Of a DNA stretch of 42,295 bases, positions 8,553 through 16,076 are shown one piece after another. Source of the stretch: Acidimicrobiia bacterium (lineage in GTDB: Bacteria; Actinomycetota; Acidimicrobiia; Acidimicrobiales; CATQHL01); NCBI GenBank assembly GCA_021296415.1, contig JAGWAL010000014.1, positions 844 through 43,138 of the forward strand. Reading direction: 5' to 3'. How positions within the stretch are numbered: position 1 is the first letter of the stretch; every line of letters begins with the position of its first letter. The notes below the pieces were generated by a model that saw only the letters and a list, made by a program, of their open reading frames with translations, was not told the DNA's origin and did no database searches. The position numbers and the translations under genes are program-made.

Positions 8553-9479
8553 CTAGGGGCCGCCGCGCAGGTGGACGGCGATCTGGCCGATGTCGGCTCC
8601 GCCCAGTCCGGCCGCGGAGGCCTCGCGCAGCACGGCCCGGTTCGTCTCGGCCTGGGGCATGGGCGCACCGACGGCGCCGGCCAGCGCCAGGGTCAGGTCG
8701 AGGTCCTTGATGGCCAGGTCGAGGGCGAAGCTCACCGGGGTCTCCCGCGGCTTCTCGAAGACCTCCCGGCGGTACTTGACCACCGGCGCGGCGATCGCCG
8801 AGGAGGCGAACACCTCGTAGGCCACCTCCCGGGGGACGCCGGCCCGCTCGGCCAGCACCAGCGACTCGCCGACGGCCTGCATGACGGCGAAGAGCGCCGA
8901 GTTGACCGCCAGCTTGAGGGCGGCGCCGGCCCCCGGCCCGCCGACGTGGACGATCCGGGCCGACATGGCTGCCAGCACCGGGCCCGCCGCGGCGGCCGCC
9001 GCCTCGTCGCCCGCGGTCATGACCAGCAGCGTGGCGCCCTCGGCTGCGGCCGTGCTGCCCGAGACCGGCGCCTCGACGAGGTGCCCCCCGGCCACCTCGG
9101 TGGCCAGGCGCGCCCGCTGCGTGTACTCCAGTCCGGTTGTGCCCATGTCCACGACGATGTCGCCGGGAGACAGTCCGGCGGCGATGCCGTCGGGCCCCTC
9201 GAGCAGGCTCGCCAGCGCCGGCCCGTCGGCAACCATCGTGACGATGATCGAAGAGGCCTCAGCCAGCTCGCGCCCCGAAGTGGCGACCTTGGCCCCCGTC
9301 GACGCGGCGAACGACTCGGCCTTGGCATGCGTCCGGTTGTGCACGGTCAGGTCGAAGCCGGCCCGCTGCAGGTTGGCGGCCATGAGACTCCCCATGCGGC
9401 CGAGCCCGGAGAAGCCAACCCTGATGGCAGACGGCTCGCCGGCGCCGATGTCGCCCGTCGCCGGGGTGAGTTCGGTCAT
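8553..9479 (-). CDS. NAD(P)-dependent oxidoreductase, 3-hydroxyisobutyrate dehydrogenase-like
   Basis: A 308-residue beta-hydroxyacid dehydrogenase. An N-terminal Rossmann domain begins VGFSGLGRMGSLMAANL (GLGRMG at 25–30). The substrate motif EAPVSGST (137–142 core) follows, then the catalytic helix GAALKLAVN with Lys189 and Asn193. The all-alpha C-terminal domain ends with KDLDLTLALAGAVGAPMP, as in tartronate-semialdehyde and 3-hydroxyisobutyrate reductases. These enzymes interconvert 3-hydroxyacids and semialdehydes; the exact substrate is not readable. A strong Shine-Dalgarno (AAGGAGGAT) precedes the ATG. It is the last gene of a three-gene minus-strand operon, 43 bp after the zinc dehydrogenase. 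Confidence 0.85.
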   Translation of the reverse strand: MTELTPATGDIGAGEPSAIRVGFSGLGRMGSLMAANLQRAGFDLTVHNRTHAKAESFAASTGAKVATSGRELAEASSIIVTMVADGPALASLLEGPDGIAAGLSPGDIVVDMGTTGLEYTQRARLATEVAGGHLVEAPVSGSTAAAEGATLLVMTAGDEAAAAAAGPVLAAMSARIVHVGGPGAGAALKLAVNSALFAVMQAVGESLVLAERAGVPREVAYEVFASSAIAAPVVKYRREVFEKPRETPVSFALDLAIKDLDLTLALAGAVGAPMPQAETNRAVLREASAAGLGGADIGQIAVHLRGGP

Positions 9480-9522
9480 GAGATCCTCCTTGTTCTGTTG
9501 CCGGTGCCCGTGCAGAGCGGGC

Positions 9523-10605
9523 TCAGCCCGTCACGAGCGGACGGGGCGAATCGATCCGCGGATCGAAGAGCGTCTTGATGGGCGTTGGATCACCGTTGAC
9601 CATCGGCAACAGGCCGCCGACCAGCAGGCTCTCGAGTGGGAGCACCGCCGGCGCCACCAGCCGCCACACGTCGCCGCCCGATTCCAACAGCTCGGTGGCC
9701 CGGCCGAAGTCGGCCTCGATGGTGTGCGCCAGCGTGCCGATCAGTTCCTTCTCGCGCAGCGCCAGCGAGCGCAGGTCCACGGCCACGGGCTCCTTCTGCA
9801 GGCCCACGACGACGATCCGCCCGCCGGGGCGCACGAGGTCCGTGGACTCCGGCACCATGGCGGGCACCCCGGTGCACTCGAAGACGACGCCGGGCGCTGA
9901 GTCGGGGAGCAGGTCGGCGAGCGGGGTTCGATGCCGTGCGGCGACCGTGCTGTGCGCCCCGAGGGCGGCGGCAACCTCGAGGCGGCCGGCGTCGAGGTCG
10001 ACGCCGGTCACCTCGGCGCCGAGCCGGGCGGCCGCGTGCACCACGAAGGCGCCGATGCCGCCCGTCCCAACCACCACGGCGTGCTCGCCGGCGCCGAGCC
10101 GGCCCCGTGCCACAGCGTGGGCGGCGATGGACATGGGCTGCGCCATGGCGGCCACGTCGGAAGTCAGCGTCCGGTCCCGCAGGTTGACGCAGGCCGAGGC
10201 CGGCACCGTGGTGAACTCCGCCAAGGCGCCGTTGCGCTGAAGACCCACGGTGGAGTAGCGCTCGCACAGGTTGGTGCGGCCCAGAGTGCACGGCACGCAG
10301 GCACCGCAGGAGATGCCCGCTCCGCAGGCGACCGGGTCACCCTCGGTGAAACCCACGACGCCCGTCCCGGTTCCGGCCACGACGCCGGCGAACTCGTGAC
10401 CCGGGACCATCGGCCCGCTGTGGCCCGTCACGGGGTCGGCGCGATGGATGGGGAACATGTGCGGACCCCCGGCGTATTCCGAGGCGTCGGTGCCGCAGAT
10501 GCCCACGCCGGTGACGCGGAGCAGGAGTTCCCCTCCGGCCGGCTCCGGGCGCGGCACGTCCTCGATGCGGATGTCGCGCCGGCCGTAGTAGACGGCTGCC
10601 TTCAT
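9523..10605 (-). CDS. Zinc-dependent medium-chain alcohol/polyol dehydrogenase
   Basis: A 360-residue MDR enzyme of the threonine/sorbitol dehydrogenase type. The catalytic zinc ligands are Cys37 (GICGTD) and His70-Glu71 (VPGHEFAG). The structural zinc site is Cys100, Cys103, Cys106 and Cys114 in SCGACVPCTLGRTNLC. The Rossmann motif is VVVGTGGIGAFVV. A 20-residue loop between the first Cys and GHE (MFPIHRADPVTG) matches the longer polyol-dehydrogenase version. It oxidises a secondary alcohol with NAD(P)+; the substrate is unknown. It is the middle gene of the operon, 34 bp after the M24 gene, which suggests shared use of one carbon or osmolyte substrate. Confidence 0.85.
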   Translation of the reverse strand: MKAAVYYGRRDIRIEDVPRPEPAGGELLLRVTGVGICGTDASEYAGGPHMFPIHRADPVTGHSGPMVPGHEFAGVVAGTGTGVVGFTEGDPVACGAGISCGACVPCTLGRTNLCERYSTVGLQRNGALAEFTTVPASACVNLRDRTLTSDVAAMAQPMSIAAHAVARGRLGAGEHAVVVGTGGIGAFVVHAAARLGAEVTGVDLDAGRLEVAAALGAHSTVAARHRTPLADLLPDSAPGVVFECTGVPAMVPESTDLVRPGGRIVVVGLQKEPVAVDLRSLALREKELIGTLAHTIEADFGRATELLESGGDVWRLVAPAVLPLESLLVGGLLPMVNGDPTPIKTLFDPRIDSPRPLVTG

Positions 10606-10639
10606 GAGCGGCTCCGGTGGGTGGTTCGCTCGCAGTCCA

Positions 10640-11893
10640 CTAGTAGGCGTTGGCGACCATCAGTTCCTCGCACGGGAACAGGGTGATGACCTGCGGACCG
10701 TCGGCGGTGACCACGACCTCCTCCTCGATGCGGGCCGCCGAGCGTCCGTCGGTGGCGGGGGCGTAGGTCTCGAGGGCGAAGACCATCCCCTCGACGATCT
10801 CGATGGGCTCGGCGAGCGAGTTCAACCGGCTGATGATGGGGCGCTCGTGCAGGCCCACGCCCACGCCGTGGCCGAACTGCAGTCCGAAGGCCTCCATCTC
10901 GTTCTCGAAGCCGTACTCGTGCGCCTCGGGCCATACCCGGGCGATCTCGTCGGTCGTCACCCCGGGGCGAACCAGGGAGATGGCGGCGTCCATCCACTCG
11001 CGTGACTGTTTGAAGGCGTCGCGCTGGGCCTGCGTGGCCCGGCCCACGGCGAACGTCCGGTAGTAGCAGGTGCGGTAGCCGTTGAAGACGTTGATGATGT
11101 CGAAGTAGGCCTGGTCGCCGGGCCGCAGCAGGCGGTCGGAGAACACGTGCGGGTGCGGGCTGCAACGCTCGCCGGCGATGGAGTTGACCGCCTCCACGGT
11201 CTCGGCCCCGACGTCGAAGAGGTACGAGGTCGCCAGCGCCACGATCTGGCTCTCCCGGATGCCGGGCTTGAGCGCCTCGAAGATCTGCTGGTAGACGCCG
11301 TCGACCATGGCGCAGGCCTGGGTCAGGAGCATGATCTCGTCGGGGCTCTTGACCTCGCGGGCCAGCATCATGGGCTGCTGGCCGTCGCGCACGTCGAGTC
11401 CCTGGGCTACCAGCTCCAGGAAGATCGACGTCTCGGCCATGTCCACGCCGATGGGAGCGCCGGCGAGGCCCTCGTCGGCCAGGACGCCGCGCAGCTCGCG
11501 CACCGCCGCGGCGTGCAGCCCGGCGCTCGGGGCGATGGCCCCCTGCAGGCCCGTGTTGCCGCCACGGGAATTCGACTCGTCGTACAGCCCGGGCAACTGC
11601 AGCCGGTGCGCCCGGGCCGCCGAGCCGAAGTCCCAGATCCACGGCCCGCCGTCACGCGTCACCAGGGCGTACCGCTCGCCCTTGTTGAAGGCCCAGTAGC
11701 CGATGTGGGTGCTCGTGGCATAGCGGATGTTCGACGTCTCGAAGAGCAGCAGCGCCCCGAGTTCGGCCTTCTCGAGCTGCTCACGGACGCGCTGCAGCCG
11801 CCAGGCGCGGAGCCGCTCGAAGTCCACCCGCTGCTCCCAGTCCACGTTCATGAAGCCGGGCGCAGGGCTCGTGGCGACCGGGAACTCATCCAT
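10640..11893 (-). CDS. M24 (pita-bread) family hydrolase/lyase with Asp-to-Cys metal ligand
   Basis: A 417-residue protein with a creatinase N-terminal domain (GALLLFETSNIRYATSTHIG) and an M24 C-terminal domain. Compared with aminopeptidase P it keeps Asp265 (YFDIINVF), His342 and His349 (GHGVGVGLHE), Glu375 (GMVFALETYAP) and Glu390 (RIEEEVVVT). The second Asp, 11 residues after the first, is Cys276 (NGYRTCYYRTF). M24 proteins include prolidases, Xaa-Pro aminopeptidases, creatinase, ectoine hydrolase and the DMSP lyase DddP, so function is open. The start at ATG 11893 is preferred over 12118 because of a nearby AAGGAG; the longer version would read through a dispersed intergenic repeat. It is the first gene of the operon with two dehydrogenases. 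Confidence 0.8.
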   Translation of the reverse strand: MDEFPVATSPAPGFMNVDWEQRVDFERLRAWRLQRVREQLEKAELGALLLFETSNIRYATSTHIGYWAFNKGERYALVTRDGGPWIWDFGSAARAHRLQLPGLYDESNSRGGNTGLQGAIAPSAGLHAAAVRELRGVLADEGLAGAPIGVDMAETSIFLELVAQGLDVRDGQQPMMLAREVKSPDEIMLLTQACAMVDGVYQQIFEALKPGIRESQIVALATSYLFDVGAETVEAVNSIAGERCSPHPHVFSDRLLRPGDQAYFDIINVFNGYRTCYYRTFAVGRATQAQRDAFKQSREWMDAAISLVRPGVTTDEIARVWPEAHEYGFENEMEAFGLQFGHGVGVGLHERPIISRLNSLAEPIEIVEGMVFALETYAPATDGRSAARIEEEVVVTADGPQVITLFPCEELMVANAY

Positions 11894-11984
11894 GGAGACT
11901 CCTTGACGTAGCCGGTTGGCAGCCGGGTCTCGCCCCGACAGGCGGAGGCTACCCAACGCCCGCAGCACCGTCCGGGGCTTCGGA

Positions 11985-12085
11985 GGTGCGCCCGGACGGT
12001 GGCGCATCCCGAGGGAGAGGGGCGGGGGGCCGGGCTGTGACGACTCTTCGCCCGTGCGTGGAGGAGCAGAGCGGCACCGCGCCCC
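11985..12085 (-). repeat. Dispersed intergenic repeat, copy C (subtype 1)
   Basis: Read on the minus strand: GGTGCCGCTCTGCTCCTCC, then CGCACGGGCGAAGAGTCGTC, then CAGCCCGGCCCCC, a C-rich arm and CTCGGGATGCGCCACC. This closely matches the copy at 41609–41705. It lies between the divergent M24 and zincin genes. Confidence 0.75.
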
Positions 12086-12141
12086 TCTCCCGGGCCGCCG
12101 ACAGCGTCGCCCGGACACGGCGGGGTGGGTTCCGGCAGGGT

Positions 12142-12147
12142 TAGCGT
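12142..12147 (+). promoter_or_regulatory. −10 box TAGCGT, leaderless start of the zincin gene
   Basis: TAGCGT ends exactly 6 nt before the GTG start at 12154, with no Shine-Dalgarno between. This is the spacing expected for a leaderless mRNA. Confidence 0.5.
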
Positions 12148-12153
12148 GGCGGC

Positions 12154-12498
12154 GTGGAGGTGTCTTCGGAGCGCTTCGAGGCCCTCGTGGCCGAGGCGCT
12201 GGACCTGATCCCCGACGAACTCGCCGAAGCCATCGACAACCTGGCCGTGTTCGTCGTCGACGAATCGCCCGAGGACCCCGAACTGCTGGGCCTCTACGAC
12301 GGCATCCCGCTCACGGACCGTGAGCACTACGGCGGCATGATCATGCCCGATCGCATCTTCATCTACCGCAAGCCGATCTGCGAACTCTCCGACGACGAGG
12401 ACGACGTCGTCGAGCAGGTGCGCATCACGGTCATCCACGAGGTCGCCCACCACTTCGGCATCGACGACGAGCGGCTCGAAGAACTCGGCTGGGACTGA
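12154..12498 (+). CDS. Small zincin-like metallopeptidase
   Basis: A 114-residue protein of the minimal gluzincin family (zincin_1 / DUF1025). The zinc motif HEVAHHFG gives His95, Glu96 and His99, near the C-terminus as usual. Other family marks are FEALVAEALDLIPDELAEAIDNLAV as two short quoted parts (FEALVAEALDLIP and DELAEAIDNLAV), LLGLYDGIPLTDREHYG, and PDRIFIYRKPI. The protein is acidic, has no signal peptide and is probably cytosolic. Members are widespread in Actinobacteria; their substrates are not established. The gene stands alone with its own leaderless promoter and is divergent from the M24 operon. Confidence 0.85.
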   Translation: MEVSSERFEALVAEALDLIPDELAEAIDNLAVFVVDESPEDPELLGLYDGIPLTDREHYGGMIMPDRIFIYRKPICELSDDEDDVVEQVRITVIHEVAHHFGIDDERLEELGWD

Positions 12499-12508
12499 GC
12501 GCTCGCCG

Positions 12509-12529
12509 GGCCGGTCGGAGGCTCCGGCC
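12509..12529. terminator. GC hairpin after the zincin gene
   Basis: GGCCGG (12509–12514), 9-nt loop, CCGGCC (12524–12529). It lies 11 nt after the stop and before the next promoter. There is no U-tract, so termination is only a suggestion. Confidence 0.3.
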
Positions 12530-12546
12530 GGGCGCGGCGCGCTCGG

Positions 12547-12552
12547 TACGCT
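12547..12552 (+). promoter_or_regulatory. −10 box TACGCT, leaderless start of the PH-domain gene
   Basis: TACGCT ends 6 nt before the GTG at 12559, and no ribosome binding site is present. Confidence 0.45.
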
Positions 12553-12558
12553 TGCGTT

Positions 12559-13335
12559 GTGCCCTTCCCCGTCCGGCTGCTCTCGGTGGACGAGGAGGTC
12601 GCGGTCGAGACCCGTTCCCATTGGACCTACCTGGCCGGGCAACTGGGCGCCTTCGTGGTCCTGGGGACCGTGGCCATCGTGCTGGCGTCGGTCGGGTCCC
12701 CCCTGCCGGCCGTCGTGGTCGCCGCGGTGCTGGCGGGCGTGGCGGCCGTGGCGCTGGGGATCCGCCTGGTGCGGTGGGCGAACACCTACTACCTGGTGAC
12801 CGACAGGCGGATCGTGTACTGGAAGGGCGTGCCGCGGTGGCGCGGCATCGAGTTGCGCCTCGAGCTGGTGGAGGAGATCGAGATCACCCAGACGATGCGC
12901 CAGCGCCTGCTCCGCGTCGGAACCCTGGCCGTGCACTCCGTCGTGGACGGTCACGTCCGCAGGCTCGCCTTCGTGCCGCGTCCCCTCGACGTGCGCCGCG
13001 AGGTGTACCGGCTCCTGCGCGAGGCCGAGGTCCGGCGCCTGGAGGCGGCCCAACCCCCGCAGGCCCACCACAGCCCGGAGGCCGCCGACCACGCGGAGGC
13101 CCCTCACGACCCCGAGGCCGCTCACCACCCCGAGGCCGCCCAGTACCCCGAGGCCCAGTACCCCGAGGCCGCCCAGTACCCGGAGGCCGCCCCGCCTTCG
13201 GGTCGGGGCGACCTGCCCGAGGCGTCCCTGGACATCCCCGACCAGATCCGCAAGCTGTACGAGCTCGTGGAGTTGGGGATCCTGTCGGAAGCCGAGTTTC
13301 AGGAGAAGAAGCGGGACCTGCTGGGGCGGCTCTGA
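12559..13335 (+). CDS. Membrane PH-like (bPH2) protein with repeat linker and SHOCT tail
   Basis: 258 residues. Two hydrophobic segments (about 24–44 and 49–71) form a membrane hairpin. They are followed by a bacterial PH-like domain starting ANTYYLVTDRRIVYWKG and continuing through VEEIEITQTMRQRLLRVGTL. Residues about 165–205 are a low-complexity linker of repeated PEAAQY/PEAAHH units, encoded by an 18-bp tandem repeat (about 13080–13190). The tail IPDQIRKLYELVELGILSEA followed by EFQEKKRDLL is a SHOCT domain, a short oligomerisation module. The biochemical function of such proteins is unknown. The start GTG 12559 follows a TACGCT box by 6 nt. The racemase gene follows 47 bp later with its own strong ribosome binding site. 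Confidence 0.8.
   Translation: MPFPVRLLSVDEEVAVETRSHWTYLAGQLGAFVVLGTVAIVLASVGSPLPAVVVAAVLAGVAAVALGIRLVRWANTYYLVTDRRIVYWKGVPRWRGIELRLELVEEIEITQTMRQRLLRVGTLAVHSVVDGHVRRLAFVPRPLDVRREVYRLLREAEVRRLEAAQPPQAHHSPEAADHAEAPHDPEAAHHPEAAQYPEAQYPEAAQYPEAAPPSGRGDLPEASLDIPDQIRKLYELVELGILSEAEFQEKKRDLLGRL
13080..13190 (+). repeat. In-frame tandem repeat coding PEAAQY-type units
   Basis: The 15- to 18-bp units CCCGAGGCCGCCCAGTAC and variants are repeated about six to seven times inside the PH-SHOCT gene. The last units are nearly identical, so copy number is likely to vary between strains. Confidence 0.65.
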
Positions 13336-13382
13336 GGAGCCGCGGGCAGCCGGCGAGCGCAACCGACCGAGAGGAGGTCCCC

Positions 13383-14522
13383 ATGGGCCCACTGCAAGGG
13401 GTCAGGATCGTGGAACTGGCGGGGATCGGCCCCGGACCGTTCGCCGCCATGATGCTGGGCGACATGGGTGCCGACGTGGTCTGCGTGGACCGGGCCGTCC
13501 GGGCGGCGAACCCCGAGTACCGGGCGCTCTCCGGCGCCATCCTGCGCCGGAGCCGCCGCTCGATCGGCGTGGATCTCAAGCACCCGGACGGCCAGGAGTT
13601 GGTCCTGCGGCTCGTCGCCGGCGCTGACGGCCTCATCGAGGGGTTCCGCCCGGGGGTGGCCGAACGCCTGGGGGTCGGTCCCGACGTCTGCCTGGAACGC
13701 AACCCCCGCCTGGTCTACGGGCGCATGACGGGTTGGGGCCAGGACGGCCCGCTGGCCTCGACCGCCGGCCACGACATCAACTACATCGCACTGTCGGGCG
13801 TGCTGTCGGCGATCGGGACGCTCGGCGGGCCGCCGGTCCCGCCGCTCAACCTCATCGGCGACTTCGGGGGCGGCGGCATGGTGCTGGCGCTGGGGATGGT
13901 CGCCGGGATGCTGGAGGCGCAGCGCTCGGGCCGGGGCCAGGTGATCGACGCCGCCATGTCCGAGGGCGCCGCCCTGCTGGCGACCGCCGTCTACGGGCTG
14001 CACGGCGCCGGCTGGTGGACCGAGCGCGGCACCAACATCTTCGACAGCGGGGCCCACTTCTACGGCGTCTACGAGTGCGCCGACGGCGGCTACATGAGCG
14101 TCGGTCCCATGGAGCCCCAGTTCTACGCCGAGTTGCTGCAACTGCTCGAACTGGACCCCGCCGAGCTGCCCCGCCAGTACGACCGGGCCCGCTGGCCCGA
14201 GGCCCGCGAGCGATTGGCGGCGACCTTCGCCACCCGGACCCGTGACGAGTGGTCCGCCGTCTTCGAGGGCAGCGATGCCTGCGTGGCCCCCGTCCTGGAC
14301 TTCGGCGAGGCCCCGCGGCACCCGCACAACGAGGCCCGGAAGAACTTCGTGGAGGTCGACGGCGTCGCGCAGCCGGCTCCCGCGCCGCGGTTCAGCCGCA
14401 CCCCCTCAGCGGTGGGCCGGCCGCCGCCGGGGCCCGGAGCGGACACCGACGAGATTCTCGGGGAGATGGGCCTGAGCGCGGGCGAGAGGGCGGCGCTTCG
14501 CGCCGGCGGCGTCATCGCCTGA
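13383..14522 (+). CDS. Alpha-methylacyl-CoA racemase (CaiB/BaiF family III)
   Basis: A 379-residue type III CoA-transferase-fold enzyme. The three catalytic residues of the mycobacterial racemase MCR have equivalents here: His130 in TAGHDINYI, Asp160 in LNLIGDFGGGG, and Glu244 in GPMEPQFYAELL. The N-terminus GVRIVELAGIGPGPFAAMML and the CoA-binding stretch RSIGVDLKHPDG are typical. It inverts the 2-methyl centre of branched acyl-CoAs so they can enter beta-oxidation, as needed for sterol side chains or branched lipids. A strong GAGGAGG site lies before ATG 13383. The longer open frame upstream is a shadow of the PH-domain gene. Confidence 0.88.
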   Translation: MGPLQGVRIVELAGIGPGPFAAMMLGDMGADVVCVDRAVRAANPEYRALSGAILRRSRRSIGVDLKHPDGQELVLRLVAGADGLIEGFRPGVAERLGVGPDVCLERNPRLVYGRMTGWGQDGPLASTAGHDINYIALSGVLSAIGTLGGPPVPPLNLIGDFGGGGMVLALGMVAGMLEAQRSGRGQVIDAAMSEGAALLATAVYGLHGAGWWTERGTNIFDSGAHFYGVYECADGGYMSVGPMEPQFYAELLQLLELDPAELPRQYDRARWPEARERLAATFATRTRDEWSAVFEGSDACVAPVLDFGEAPRHPHNEARKNFVEVDGVAQPAPAPRFSRTPSAVGRPPPGPGADTDEILGEMGLSAGERAALRAGGVIA

Positions 14523-14583
14523 GGCGGCGCGCCGCACGCGGCGACGCCGGGCACGATCCGGGCCCATCGCGGCGGCGGCTCCC

Positions 14584-14589
14584 TAGCCT
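14584..14589 (+). promoter_or_regulatory. −10 box TAGCCT, leaderless start of the PIG-L gene
   Basis: TAGCCT ends 7 nt before the GTG at 14597, matching the leaderless pattern seen at several other genes. Confidence 0.45.
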
Positions 14590-14596
14590 GAGCGCC

Positions 14597-15388
14597 GTGG
14601 CAACCCTGGTCTGCTTCCACGCCCACCCCGACGACGAGGCCATCGCCACCGGCGGCACCATGGCCAAGGCGGCCGCGGCCGGCCACCGGGTGGTGCTGGT
14701 GCTGGCCACGCGGGGCGAGGAGGGGGAGCAGATCCCCGGCGTCGTGCCCGGCGGCACCGACCTCGGCGCCTGGCGCGAGCGCGAGACCCGGGACTCGGCG
14801 GCGCTGCTGGGGTGCGGGCGCGTGGTGTTCCTGGGCTACCGGGACTCGGGCATGGCCGGGGCGCCGGAGAACGAGGCGCCCGAATCGTTCTGGCAGGCCG
14901 ATGTGGACGAGGCGGCCGGGCGCCTGGCGCGGCTGCTCGGCGACGAGCGTGCCGACGTGCTGACCGTCTACGACAGTCACGGCGGCTACGGCCACCCCGA
15001 CCACGTGGCCGTGCACCGGGTGGGCACGCGCGCCGCCGAGCTCGCCGGCACGCCGCGGGTGTACTGGGCGACGATGAACCGCGACCGCATCAGGGAGATG
15101 GTCGAGGCGGCGGAACGGGCGGGCACGCCGATCGACGCCGAGCGCACCGAGCGCGCCGACAGCGAGGAGTTCGGCCTGCCCGACGCCGACATCACCCACG
15201 CGGTGGACGTCACCGGCGTCCTGGACCTCAAGCGGGCCGCCATGGCGGCCCACGCCAGCCAGATCGGGGCCGATTCGTTCTTCCTGAACCTGGGGGACGA
15301 GGAATTCGCCGCCGCCTTCGGCACCGAATGGTTCGTGCGACCGGGCCACCGGCGCAACGGCCCGCAAGAGCCCGACCTCTTCGCCTGA
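14597..15388 (+). CDS. PIG-L / LmbE-family N-deacetylase
   Basis: A 263-residue zinc-dependent deacetylase. The first zinc motif AHPDDE is at 9–14, immediately after the N-terminal strand VATLVCFH. The second, HPDHVAVH, follows YDSHGGYG. Actinobacterial relatives include MshB and Mca of mycothiol metabolism, as well as deacetylases of other N-acetyl sugars. The strings here do not separate these. Start GTG 14597 is supported by the conserved N-terminal strand and by a TAGCCT box 7 nt upstream. The gene is followed after 28 bp by a small membrane protein gene, possibly co-transcribed. Confidence 0.82.
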   Translation: MATLVCFHAHPDDEAIATGGTMAKAAAAGHRVVLVLATRGEEGEQIPGVVPGGTDLGAWRERETRDSAALLGCGRVVFLGYRDSGMAGAPENEAPESFWQADVDEAAGRLARLLGDERADVLTVYDSHGGYGHPDHVAVHRVGTRAAELAGTPRVYWATMNRDRIREMVEAAERAGTPIDAERTERADSEEFGLPDADITHAVDVTGVLDLKRAAMAAHASQIGADSFFLNLGDEEFAAAFGTEWFVRPGHRRNGPQEPDLFA

Positions 15389-15416
15389 GCATGGTCCCCG
15401 GGGCCGGCCGGCAGGT

Positions 15417-15800
15417 GTGACCGCCACGGTGGGCATGGAGTCCCTGGTCGACGCCCACGCCACGCTGGCTTGGGCGGTCCTGGCGGGCAACGGTGCGGCC
15501 GCCGTCTGGGCGCTGGCGGCCCACCGGCTCCCCGTGTTGCGCGCCCGCGCCCTGTGGTGGTTCGTGCTGGTTGCACAGTTGCTGCTGGTCGCCGAGATCG
15601 TCGTCGGCGTGGTCCTCATGGCCGGCGGCGGCCGCGACGTGCCCGGCATCCACACCTTCTACGGATTCGTGACCCTGGCGGCCATCGGCATCCTCTTCAG
15701 CTACCGCACCCAGGTGGGACGCCGGCGGCACTACCTGCTGTACGGCTGGGGCGGGCTGTTCATCGTCGGTCTGATTGTCCGGACCATGATCATCGGCTGA
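15417..15800 (+). CDS. Small four-helix membrane protein, function unknown
   Basis: 127 residues with four likely membrane helices: about 14–35 (LAWAVLAGNGAAAVWALAA), 45–68 (ALWWFVLVAQLLLVAEIVVG), 78–95 (HTFYGFVTLAAIGILFSY) and 105–124 (LLYGWGGLFIVGLIVRTMII). Short basic loops (HRLPVLRAR, RTQVGRRRHY) mark cytoplasmic sides. Two histidines (in DAHATLAW and GIHTFYG) near helix starts recall haem-binding four-helix proteins, but that is only suggestive. I do not recognise the family. It lies 28 bp after the deacetylase. Confidence 0.65.
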   Translation: MTATVGMESLVDAHATLAWAVLAGNGAAAVWALAAHRLPVLRARALWWFVLVAQLLLVAEIVVGVVLMAGGGRDVPGIHTFYGFVTLAAIGILFSYRTQVGRRRHYLLYGWGGLFIVGLIVRTMIIG

Positions 15801-15824
15801 GCCACCCCGCCACCGGGCCCGGAC

Positions 15825-15910
15825 CGCGGCAGACACGGGGGGGAGGGGGCGCCGAGGGCCGGCTTGTGACGCCTTGCGCCTGCGCCGAAGGAGCAAGCGG
15901 CCACCGCCGC
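15825..15910 (-). repeat. Dispersed intergenic repeat, copy D (subtype 2)
   Basis: On the minus strand: GGTGGCCGCTTGCTCC, TTCGGCGCAGGCGCAAGGCG, then TCACAAGCCGGCCCTCGGCG and a C-rich arm. The middle matches the copy at 38648–38745 (subtype 2), while the overall order matches copies A and C. It lies in the 276-bp gap before hsp20. Confidence 0.65.
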
Positions 15911-15964
15911 CCCCGACCGGTCACGCGCAAACCCCCGACCGGACGCCCCACCCGGACGGGGGTT

Positions 15965-16018
15965 CGGCGGGAATATTCCCCGCCGCCGGTTGTTGAACCA
16001 CTCGAACGGCCGTTACGG
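15965..16018. promoter_or_regulatory. Dyad cluster upstream of hsp20
   Basis: Three inverted repeats stand close together: GGGAATATTCCC (15969–15980, extendable through a one-base bulge to a 10-bp arm), GGTTGTTGAACC, and AACGGCCGTT. None matches CIRCE (TTAGCACTC-N9-GAGTGCTAA) or the HspR HAIR box. They may be sites of an unrecognised heat-shock regulator or RNA structures in the leader. Confidence 0.35.
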
Positions 16019-16076
16019 CGGCCGTCGGAATCGCAGAGTGCGAAACCGCGCAGTGACAACCGAAAGGAAGAGCCAC

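Noticed and set aside
10640..11893. Calling the M24 protein the DMSP lyase DddP
   Set aside because: General fold similarity exists, but the DddP metal-ligand pattern is not matched (Cys276, no second Asp near the first), and no other DMSP genes are visible.
11894..12118. 75-codon N-terminal extension of the M24 protein
   Set aside because: The extension is translated from dispersed repeat copy C and lacks a ribosome binding site, unlike ATG 11893.
12552..13382. N-terminal extension of the racemase gene back to 12552
   Set aside because: The extension is an out-of-frame shadow of the PH-SHOCT gene; a strong ribosome binding site marks ATG 13383.
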